Shown one piece after another: positions 7,856 to 14,351 of a DNA stretch of 25,502 nucleotides. The stretch comes from Bacteroidetes bacterium 4572_112 (GTDB lineage Bacteria > Bacteroidota > Bacteroidia > Bacteroidales > UBA1556). Below the pieces are notes generated by a model. It saw nothing but the letters and a program-made list of their open reading frames with translations. It made no database searches and had not been told where the DNA came from. Position 1 is the stretch's first letter. Each line of letters starts with the position of its first letter. Both the position numbers and the translations under genes were made by a program. Location of the stretch: contig NIUZ01000030.1 of NCBI GenBank assembly GCA_002254285.1, positions 1 to 25,502 on the forward strand, given 5' to 3'.

Positions 7856-8356
7856 TTATTTAATTATTTGAATTTGCGATATATACTCTTCTACTTGAGT
7901 ATAATTATTGAAATCTACTTTCTTATTTCTTTTAGCATAATCATATTCGCTTGCCGACATAGCTACTACTTTAAACACTCTATTTGTTGCAGGAGTTACA
8001 GTTGTGCCTTCGCTATGTATTTCAAACTTAATTAGGTTTGGAGCTGTTTTGAATCTATATATAGTAGAATTTCCGTCTTCTGGCCAAGTATAAGGCATTG
8101 ACTTATACATTTTGTCTCCAATTTTTATATAAACAAATATGGCTCCATATTCTGCAATTTCGTCAGTGATTATACTAAGATTTTTTTCAGCCTCTACAGT
8201 TGTAGTTCCCGACCATTCAGCGGGTGTAATAGTTACAATAGTTGTTTTCACATTTGTGTTACCAGGCTCTCCTTGATCGCCCTGTATACCCTTTTCGCAG
8301 CTAGATAAGAATATTATACTTAGTATGACAAATCCAATTGTAATAATGTTTTTCAT
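7856..8356 (-). CDS. Secreted lipoprotein with short collagen-like segment
   Basis: A 166-residue protein. The signal segment ends at the lipobox LSSC (Cys20), so it is predicted to be lipid-anchored. Directly after the cysteine comes a brief Gly-X-Y run (GIQGDQGEPG), the stub seen in many Bacteroidota lipoproteins annotated as collagen-like, followed by a globular domain of about 130 residues of beta-rich composition with no motif I recognise. It is the last gene of a minus-strand set, 25 bases after the preceding stop and just before a terminator. Function unknown; a surface-exposed location is inferred. Confidence 0.72.
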   Translation of the reverse strand: MKNIITIGFVILSIIFLSSCEKGIQGDQGEPGNTNVKTTIVTITPAEWSGTTTVEAEKNLSIITDEIAEYGAIFVYIKIGDKMYKSMPYTWPEDGNSTIYRFKTAPNLIKFEIHSEGTTVTPATNRVFKVVAMSASEYDYAKRNKKVDFNNYTQVEEYISQIQIIK

Positions 8357-8381
8357 AGTTTATTGTTTAAATAGTTATTCT

Positions 8382-9383
8382 TTAAAATTCCTCTTCTGTT
8401 ACATCATGTCCCATTTTCTTAATAAACTGCTGCATATCTATTAACTTTGTCAGCTGCTCAAGAGATCTTGAGTCGCCTGCTTTTGTATAATATGTTTTAG
8501 CTTTTGTATAGTTTCCTATCAGCTCGTAGCAATATGCAATATTATTTTCTACTTTACTTAAATTCTTAATTTTGTTACCCATGGCAGCAATCTTTAAGTA
8601 CATAGCACCCATTTCTTTAATTTTACCTTGCTCAGCAAGAATTTTTATAGCTTTTTGCTGTGCCTTTAACTCCTTTTTAGTAGTTTTAAAGTCAGCTTTT
8701 TCCATAGTCTTTTTGTTTGCTTTAGCTTTCTTAAAAGAATATTTTTTAGCAACATATTTAGGAGTGAAAACTCCACTATAACCACGAATTGTTCTCTTGG
8801 CAATATCTTTAATATAATTGTCAGCATTTAATGGACCATCGTTATGAATGTATCTGATCTTGCTATCTGATTTTGTTGCAGTAAGAGGTACTGTAGTTAA
8901 AACATTGCTAGATGAAGCGTTTACCACGTTTAATGTACCATTTAAGCTGGCCTTTACAGAATTAGTATGCTGGTAAGTGAAATATGGAATGTTTGATAAT
9001 TTGGCAATGCTTTTTATCTCTGTATATTCGTAACTACTGTTTGCCTCAATAAGGTAAGTTCCTTTAATAATATAATCAGCGTCACTTTCGCTGTTTACTA
9101 CTGTATATAGTTTATTAGTATACCAAGAATTATATACGCCTTTTATTCTGCCTTTGTCTGCAGCGTTTTTATTTATTAGGGCGCTTAGTGTAGAAGAATA
9201 TTTATTTCCAAATTCAGGTGCTTTTTCTCCTGTATTTACCAATGGCTCCACATATACTTTTCCACCATTTTCTAATACTAGCTGTGGTTTAGTTGGTAGT
9301 ATGTATGAGCTTACCGTTTGTGCGCTTAGAATATTCGCGCTTAATACCATTAGTATTACTATTATTATATTTTTTGTAGTCAT
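8382..9383 (-). CDS. Secreted protein with C-terminal TPR-like helices, unknown function
   Basis: A 333-residue protein counted from the ATG at 9383, which begins a clean signal peptide (MTTKNIIIVILMV..LSAQ); an upstream in-frame ATG at 9425 would add 14 basic residues and overlap the preceding gene, and is less likely. The mature N-terminal ~190 residues are a beta/alpha region containing SDADYIIKGTYLIE, a pattern reminiscent of periplasmic proteins that measure or assemble lipoprotein-like modules, but I cannot assign a family. Residues ~215-290 are Lys-rich helices, followed by a TPR-like helix pair (NNIAYCYELIGNYTKAKTYY). Middle gene of three that are spaced 25-29 bases apart, so likely an operon. 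Divergent to a sigma/anti-sigma pair, which could control it. Confidence 0.7.
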   Translation of the reverse strand: MTTKNIIIVILMVLSANILSAQTVSSYILPTKPQLVLENGGKVYVEPLVNTGEKAPEFGNKYSSTLSALINKNAADKGRIKGVYNSWYTNKLYTVVNSESDADYIIKGTYLIEANSSYEYTEIKSIAKLSNIPYFTYQHTNSVKASLNGTLNVVNASSSNVLTTVPLTATKSDSKIRYIHNDGPLNADNYIKDIAKRTIRGYSGVFTPKYVAKKYSFKKAKANKKTMEKADFKTTKKELKAQQKAIKILAEQGKIKEMGAMYLKIAAMGNKIKNLSKVENNIAYCYELIGNYTKAKTYYTKAGDSRSLEQLTKLIDMQQFIKKMGHDVTEEEF

Positions 9384-9412
9384 GATTTTTGTTTTTATAA
9401 GTTTCTTAATAA

Positions 9413-9982
9413 TTATTTTTTCCAAAGGATTAATTTCACAGGAGTGCCATGGTAGTAGCCTTTAACATTTAGTAACTGAACTTTTTTGCTAAATCCATTA
9501 TAATAGTATAACTGTATAGTTCCATCTTCGGCAGCTACTAGCTTATACATATATCTCATAAAGTCATTAAAGCCCGTCTTATTTTTGCCAGTTTCGTCAG
9601 TTTCATATATTTTTTTATAATCGGCCTCTTTCATCATGTGCATTGATTCATAGTTGTCACCTTGATATAGGTATTTAGAATTGCAGCTAATTGAATAAAA
9701 CACCTCTGTTTTTTCACCTAAAATTACCTCTTGCTTTTTGAAACTCCAAGAAGGGTTGTCTATATTATTAGGATCAAGTGCATCTTTCAATGGTTTGAAA
9801 TTGTCACCAATAATTAATTCTGGTCGACCTTTCTCCGCGTTTGCTGGTATAACCATTAAGAATTCGACACCATTTGCGCTAATGCTTTTTATGTTTGGCA
9901 TTAACAAACTTTGTGAAAAAGAGCTGCTACTTATAAAAATAAATAGCGTTAATACTGCTAGTGTTTGTAATTTACTTTTCAT
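9413..9982 (-). CDS. Secreted protein of unknown function
   Basis: A 189-residue protein with a Sec signal peptide (about 1-24, ending FSQ). The mature part has few distinguishing motifs. It starts with an MPNIKSISANGVEFLMV strand region, has a single cysteine in YSISCNSKYLYQGDNY, and ends in a beta-rich stretch closing with PVKLILWKK. No family recognised. First gene of the three-gene minus-strand group; its 5' end faces the sigma-factor-like gene across 291 bases of AT-rich DNA, which must hold promoters in both directions. Confidence 0.68.
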   Translation of the reverse strand: MKSKLQTLAVLTLFIFISSSSFSQSLLMPNIKSISANGVEFLMVIPANAEKGRPELIIGDNFKPLKDALDPNNIDNPSWSFKKQEVILGEKTEVFYSISCNSKYLYQGDNYESMHMMKEADYKKIYETDETGKNKTGFNDFMRYMYKLVAAEDGTIQLYYYNGFSKKVQLLNVKGYYHGTPVKLILWKK

Positions 9983-10242
9983 GTGATAAAATTTTGAAAT
10001 TATTACTTTTTATTTATACCTTATTAATTGTGATAAAATAAGTTCTTATCTATTTGGTATATGAGATGCAATTCTTGTTTGTTTTTGAAATTATTTTTAT
10101 CATTAATTTCAAAACAATCTTATTTTTCAAAATCAAGCACATAGCGCAACTAATTTCGCAAGCATCATTCTTTGATTTATTAATATTGCTTTAAATAGCG
10201 ACATATATACTTTGTTAATATAAAAACGGTATAATAAAATAC

Positions 10243-10250
10243 TATATTTG
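10243..10250 (+). promoter_or_regulatory. Candidate -7 box for the sigma/anti-sigma pair
   Basis: TATATTTG matches TAnnTTTG, 23 bases before the start codon. No TTG at 17-23 bases upstream (nearest is 28 away), so it could be recognised by an alternative sigma factor or be chance. Confidence 0.35.
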
Positions 10251-10273
10251 CAATCTAATTATTGTAGATATAT

Positions 10274-11047
10274 ATGACTAAAGCACAATTTATTTCTCCA
10301 GAGCAGCTCATGCAGTACTCTGAGATGGTTGTAAACCGATTTATTGCAAAGCGGTCGATACCTTTTCGTGAGAAGGAGGATGTGCAAATGTATATTGTAG
10401 AAAAGTTTATTTTAAAGCAGCAGAAAATAGAAAGCTCATTTTTGGGAAAATCAAAAGTCAGTACATACTGTTTTGCTGTATTAAATAGAATGTGTCTTGA
10501 GGTAATTCGTAAGGAAATTAAACATTGGAATCTTTCTGATGAGGATAAACATCCCGATAGTATTGCTATGGGATTTAACTCTGAGGAAAATGCGGTAGTT
10601 AACGATGAGATTAGAAACCTTGATAAGGTAATCCAATTATTTTTTGAAGAGGCACCTAAAGTGAAATTATTTATAGCACTTTATTATAGGCTGGATATTA
10701 AAGAATCTGACATAAATAATTATGATTCTAATTATAAGGAGGATAACTTATTAGAAGTGTTTGACTTAAATAAAGATATTAATAAAGCAGAATTATTTGA
10801 TGCTTTTGCATACGCAATCAATAGTGTAGAGCAGAAAAGGATTAAAGCAGATGCTGTGCGGATGTGGCTCAACAAAATTATTGGTATTTTAATCAAAAGA
10901 TTGAATACTGGTAGCAGAGCACAATATGATAAGGATAGTTTTCAGATTTTATTTGAGTACTATTATTTAAAGGAGTCTGATAAGCAAATGGGACTTAAGA
11001 AAGTAATGACTTTACTAATGGTAATACTATGGATATTAGGCATTTAA
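10274..11047 (+). CDS. Divergent sigma-70-like factor
   Basis: A 257-residue protein. Residues ~12-95 resemble sigma region 2: REKEDVQMYIVEKFI followed by SKVSTYCFAVLNRMCLEVIRKE, the pattern of the core-binding/-10 helices with the aromatic and basic residues used in melting. The remaining ~150 residues are helical but no canonical region 4 helix-turn-helix is obvious, so either region 4 is strongly diverged or replaced. The end of the gene overlaps the start of the next by 19 bases, indicating translational coupling with a zinc-finger anti-sigma-type membrane protein, which is the strongest support for the sigma call. Expected role: promoter-specific RNA polymerase subunit released on an envelope signal. 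Confidence 0.68.
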   Translation: MTKAQFISPEQLMQYSEMVVNRFIAKRSIPFREKEDVQMYIVEKFILKQQKIESSFLGKSKVSTYCFAVLNRMCLEVIRKEIKHWNLSDEDKHPDSIAMGFNSEENAVVNDEIRNLDKVIQLFFEEAPKVKLFIALYYRLDIKESDINNYDSNYKEDNLLEVFDLNKDINKAELFDAFAYAINSVEQKRIKADAVRMWLNKIIGILIKRLNTGSRAQYDKDSFQILFEYYYLKESDKQMGLKKVMTLLMVILWILGI

Positions 11048-11814
11048 CAGAACAAGAGATAGCAACTTATGCGGAATACCTTAATGAAGGTACTTTAGAC
11101 AAAATATCGTCTGAAGAAAAAGAGCATATCAAAAATTGTGATGCTTGCAATAACGAGATTATTGCGGTAGCAGATATTTTGGAGCAAATGCATAAATCTG
11201 TTGTTGAGGAAAGTATTACTAATAATATTGGACTCAATATTTCAAAAAAGAAATCAGTAATCAATTATACACTAATCGGTATTGCAGCATCTATTATTCT
11301 TGCAGCGGTAATTATTATGCTATTGTCTGAAAAAGAGGCTAGTATAAAGCCGCGCATTGCCGACCAACAAGCTATTGAGCAAGATATTTATACGCCAGTA
11401 ATAGATAGCAATAGTACTGAGGAGGTAGTTGTTGATGTTACTGAAAAAGAAGAACTTGAAATTACAATCCCTGATGTAATAGAGGAAGAGGAGTTACTCG
11501 CCTATATTTGTAATGATGATTTGGAGCAACTTAGTGCGAGATATAATACCGCATTGCGTGGTGATATTGAAATTACCACCGACAGTATAGTAGAAATTGC
11601 TGCCGGAACTCCATATATGCTACAATGGAATACTAGCGAAGCTGGTGAAGAATTTATTATTGAGATTTATGATAATAAAGCACAGCTAATTATTGAAGAA
11701 TCAGTGCATAATTCATACGAAATTAGATCCGAGCTGAAAGAAGGATTATATTATTGGAAACTTATAAATAGTGATTTTGATTTATTGTTTTGCGGTAAAA
11801 TTATTATACGATAA
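11029..11814 (+). CDS. Membrane anti-sigma-like protein with N-terminal HxxxCxxC zinc finger
   Basis: A 261-residue protein. The N-terminal cytoplasmic part has HIKNCDAC (His33, Cys37, Cys40), the zinc-binding anti-sigma signature; one membrane span follows (about 79-99), then an acidic, low-complexity linker and an extracytoplasmic C-terminal domain of about 85 residues of beta-sandwich appearance (GTPYMLQWNT .. LKEGLYYWKL). It should hold the overlapping gene's product at the membrane until a signal is sensed outside. The start ATG lies inside the sigma-like gene (19-base overlap). An IS630 remnant begins 8 bases after its stop, so any original third gene of the operon has been cut off. The call rests on motif, topology and pairing, not on overall similarity. 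Confidence 0.75.
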   Translation: MDIRHLTEQEIATYAEYLNEGTLDKISSEEKEHIKNCDACNNEIIAVADILEQMHKSVVEESITNNIGLNISKKKSVINYTLIGIAASIILAAVIIMLLSEKEASIKPRIADQQAIEQDIYTPVIDSNSTEEVVVDVTEKEELEITIPDVIEEEELLAYICNDDLEQLSARYNTALRGDIEITTDSIVEIAAGTPYMLQWNTSEAGEEFIIEIYDNKAQLIIEESVHNSYEIRSELKEGLYYWKLINSDFDLLFCGKIIIR

Positions 11815-11831
11815 TAAGGCTTAAGTAATAG

Positions 11832-12080
11832 CTAAAAATTAATGTCGTATTTTTCGCCAAAATTAATTAGCACATAATTTAAATTTTCTGTGAGTTTTTC
11901 AAAGTTCAAATATGAATCCAAAGGCATCAAATTGTACTTAATTCTACGCCATAAAATCTCAATGATATTTAGCTCTGGAGAATATGGTGGTAAAAAGTAA
12001 ATATATAGATCCTGTAGTTTCCATTCTTTTACTTTTTGCATAAATTTCTTCGATTTATGGATTGGCGCATTATCAAGTAT
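11832..12080 (-). pseudogene. IS630 transposase, C-terminal fragment
   Basis: Reading minus from about 12080 the frame gives ILDNAPIHKSKKF, containing the second catalytic Asp of the DDE domain, then FLPPYSPELNIIEILWRRIK with the catalytic Glu, and ends at the stop 11832. The nominal ATG at 12041 is internal to the ancient gene. Loss of everything between the HTH part and this point removes the first catalytic Asp. Confidence 0.85.
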
Positions 12081-12240
12081 TATACCAATTTGGTATCAAA
12101 ATACGCTATAAATAAATTGGAATATAATTTCCTATTAGAAGACAAAAATTATTTGCATAAAAGCCTGTACTGAGCATGTCGAAGTATAGCTATGGAAATA
12201 ATTTTTAACGAAGTAATAGGGTCTTTTCCATTTATAGCCC
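12081..12240. repeat. Second nested-palindrome (MITE-like) element inside the IS630 remnant
   Basis: Paired segments: GCTATAAAT (12105-12113) with ATTTATAGC (12230-12238); CCTATTA (12131-12137) with TAATAGG (12214-12220); AAAAATTATTTGCATA (12144-12159) with TATGGAAATAATTTTT (12191-12206). The loop contains CTGTACTGAGCATGTCGAAG, whose complement shares TTCGA..CTCAG with the loop of the 7500-7695 element. A TATACCAATTTGGTATC palindrome marks the left edge. Exact ends and target duplication are not clear because transposase sequence has also been lost. Confidence 0.6.
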
Positions 12241-12588
12241 AGTATCTTTTAAAAAATTCTGCAATGTCTTTTTGCAGAATTTAATAGAGTGTTCTTTTTC
12301 TATGTATTCTAGTACATTTTTTAGGTTTTTACTATGGTGTTCTAGTTCTTTGGCTATCTCCTTTTCAAGCCCTTTTAATTTTGTTTTAACGCCTCTTCCT
12401 TTGGCTATTTTAAGAGAGTCATATTTATTCTCCTCCCATGAATTAAACCATCGTTCTATACTTCGCCTACTTGTATCTAACAGCTTAGATAATTCAATAA
12501 TGGTATACTTCTGATGTGATAGCAAAAGGCAATTACTGCGCTTGCGAGAGGTCTCATTTGCGCTGTTTTTATGAATCTGCGTTAACAT
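12232..12588 (-). pseudogene. IS630 transposase, N-terminal helix-turn-helix fragment
   Basis: 118 codons with a helix-turn-helix region (KYTIIELSKLLDTSRRSIERWFN, about residues 28-50) followed by the usual helical linker (FCKKTLQNFLKDTGL). In intact relatives the chain continues directly into the DDE catalytic domain; here a stop arises within the inserted palindromic DNA. On its own it could only bind DNA. Confidence 0.85.
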
Positions 12589-12693
12589 CTCAACCCCCTC
12601 TAAGTTTAGTTTTATATATCTTATAATGAGACAAAAACAAAAAAAATATCAATATAATCAACAAAATACGACAATAGATTATTCTAATTACTT

Positions 12694-12801
12694 ACTCACA
12701 CCCAAGGGAAGCATCAATGGAATGTTGATGTTCGTAAATTGGAATCTGGCGTATATTATTATACAGTCACTTTTGATGAACAATCATATACGATAAGATG
12801 A
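12694..12801 (+). pseudogene. 3' remnant of a secreted-protein gene, T9SS-tail-like
   Basis: Immediately right of the IS end an open frame of about 35 codons gives QGKHQWNVDVRKLESGVYYY and ends at 12801. The pattern (W/D, then L-x-SG-x-Y) resembles the end of type IX secretion C-terminal domains or FlgD-like Ig folds, and also the end of the anti-sigma-like protein (LKEGLYYWKL). No start or upstream body exists: with the IS removed in silico the frame meets a stop within a few codons. So this is a truncated leftover. Confidence 0.5.
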
Positions 12802-12877
12802 TTATAGTAAAATAATTATTTAAGTATATCCCCTAAATCCATAAGCCCTGTTTGTTAATTCAGATGGAGTTTTTTAT

Positions 12878-12897
12878 GTTTGGGCTTTAGCCCAAAC
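12878..12897. repeat. TTTGGGCTTTAGCCCAAA palindrome
   Basis: A perfect palindrome arm pair GTTTGGGCT/AGCCCAAAC around TT. The same unit occurs in both arms of the 7500-7695 element (near 7524-7541 and 7621-7639), making this a solitary copy of a dispersed motif. Confidence 0.6.
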
Positions 12898-12927
12898 TTA
12901 CAAAAAAAACCAAAAGTGCATAAAAAA

Positions 12928-12954
12928 AGTGAGTGGTTCACAATCCCACTCACT
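12928..12954 (-). terminator. Terminator of the ricin-repeat gene
   Basis: AGTGAGTGG (12928-12936) pairs with CCACTCACT (12946-12954); a T-run follows on the minus strand. It lies 34 bases beyond the stop of the minus-strand gene. Confidence 0.8.
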
Positions 12955-12987
12955 CAAAAACTAATAATTCAAAATATGAATTAGGTT

Positions 12988-14160
12988 TTACCAGCCACCA
13001 CTCTCGGAGCCTGACGAACCACCTTCATTACTTTCTCCATTCCAGCCGTTGCCTTCGTTAGAGGTATTATTTCCTGCTGGAATATATGTTTTTCCTGTTT
13101 GTGCATCAATTAAGTACCATTCTGTTTGCACAGCATTATGGTCCTGCCACAGGTGAATATTTGTACTGTTTTTATCAATTGCACCATTTGCTAGGGCAAG
13201 TAATTTTCCCGATTTATGAAAAATCTTGAATCTACCATTACCCAAATGCTTAAGATAGAAATCCTGATTTGATTTACCATTTCTTTGATAGGCAGCTACA
13301 TTGGATCCATTTGCTGTTTTGCCTCCAATTAAATCAATTCTATAATTAGTATATCCTATACGTATGTTATAGTAATCTCCTTTGTTATTTTTTATGAACA
13401 AAAATTTACGATCCTCCTGATTTGATTTTAGATAGATTTGTAAGTTAGCATAATTCTTTAGCTTACTTATACCTGAACCAGGAATATCCCAAAAGCCCAA
13501 ACTATTTCTACCATACGAGACTGCTGATTGTATATAGTACGTTCTTTGTGGAATTATTTCTCCCTTAAGAGAATATTTAATTGTCGAATTTGGAACATAA
13601 GCTTTTCTAGTTGTTGCATCTAGCAAATACCATTCATTATGAATTCCGTTATGGTCGTCCCAAATCTGTATATTATTACCATTATTAGCACTTTGGCTTG
13701 CAAGGTTTATTATTTTGCCTTTTGTGGTATATATCTTGAATCTACCATTACCCAAATGTTTAAAAAGGAAACGTTGCGATGATGTGTTATTGTCAGACCA
13801 AAGATGAATGTTTGTACCTTTTGTCTGTTTTCCTCCCTTAATATCGACTCTTGCAATCGAATGCTTACCTATCATAAGTTCGTAATATCCTTGTTGCGAC
13901 GATTCTTTTATGGTGAAATATCTATCAGCACCTTGGTCAAGCTTGTAGATATTTAGGTTCTTGCCTTTAATAAAGTCAGCCTCATTTTCAAACCAGCCAG
14001 CTACATCCCAACAGCCACCATCACCACGACCATAAGTTTGTGCCGATTGAATAATAAAGCTTCTGCCAACAGGCATTACCGATGCGGTTTGCGCAACCGA
14101 TGTTTCAATAGCCATAAAGAATGCTATAGCTACTATTAAAAATAATTTTAAGTTTCTCAT
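12988..14160 (-). CDS. Secreted protein with two ricin-type (beta-trefoil) repeats
   Basis: A 390-residue protein from the ATG at 14160, which opens a clear signal peptide (MRNLKLFLIVAIAFF..SVAQ); an ATG at 14226 would only prefix a non-hydrophobic segment. The mature protein is two homologous halves of about 165 residues. Each begins with an IQSA-SYGR-type strand and a W/D motif, and each ends in KHLGNGRFKI, then a Q-D-H-N-x-x-x-x-EWYL close, matching RICIN/beta-trefoil carbohydrate-binding folds. The final ~30 residues are Gly/Ser/Glu-rich (GNGWNGESNEGG..), a flexible tail rather than a recognisable type IX secretion domain. Probable role: extracellular glycan or surface binding; no enzyme domain is attached. 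It stands alone, with its own terminator. Confidence 0.8.
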   Translation of the reverse strand: MRNLKLFLIVAIAFFMAIETSVAQTASVMPVGRSFIIQSAQTYGRGDGGCWDVAGWFENEADFIKGKNLNIYKLDQGADRYFTIKESSQQGYYELMIGKHSIARVDIKGGKQTKGTNIHLWSDNNTSSQRFLFKHLGNGRFKIYTTKGKIINLASQSANNGNNIQIWDDHNGIHNEWYLLDATTRKAYVPNSTIKYSLKGEIIPQRTYYIQSAVSYGRNSLGFWDIPGSGISKLKNYANLQIYLKSNQEDRKFLFIKNNKGDYYNIRIGYTNYRIDLIGGKTANGSNVAAYQRNGKSNQDFYLKHLGNGRFKIFHKSGKLLALANGAIDKNSTNIHLWQDHNAVQTEWYLIDAQTGKTYIPAGNNTSNEGNGWNGESNEGGSSGSESGGW

Positions 14161-14302
14161 AATTAATAATTTTTTGATTATTAAACTATTAGCTGATGCT
14201 GATTGTAGTTGTTTGTGATTTCGCATCTTGCTTAATTAGTGACTATTTATATCAGTTTTTGAAAAAATATTTTTCACTATTTTAATTGAAAAGTAATTTA
14301 TG

Positions 14303-14329
14303 TTGACCTTAATAAAAATTTTACCTTTG
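14303..14329 (+). promoter_or_regulatory. Candidate promoter of MMPL-AsmA genes
   Basis: TTG (14303-14305), 16-nt gap, TACCTTTG (14322-14329), 22 bases before the start codon. The -7 box is a perfect TAnnTTTG; the spacing is one base shorter than the usual 17-23. Confidence 0.5.
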
Positions 14330-14351
14330 TGTCCTCAAAATCATATTCATA

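Larger units (their letters stand above)
11822..12694 (-). mobile_element. Degenerate IS630-family insertion sequence with TA target duplication
   Basis: Terminal inverted repeats 11822-11853 and 12663-12694 agree at 24 of 32 positions including the TA at each end and 11 consecutive bases AAAATACGACA. Flanking TA dinucleotides (11822-11823, 12693-12694) match the IS630/Tc1 habit of inserting at and duplicating TA. Inside are the N- and C-terminal pieces of one transposase on the minus strand; the middle, with the first catalytic Asp, is missing and replaced by a palindromic element (12081-12240). Length about 870 bp against an expected 1.1 kb. Not autonomous. Confidence 0.8.

Noticed and set aside
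8382..9425. Start of the TPR-like secreted protein at 9425
   Set aside because: The first 14 residues are basic and precede a perfect signal peptide; the ATG at 9383 removes an overlap with the upstream gene.
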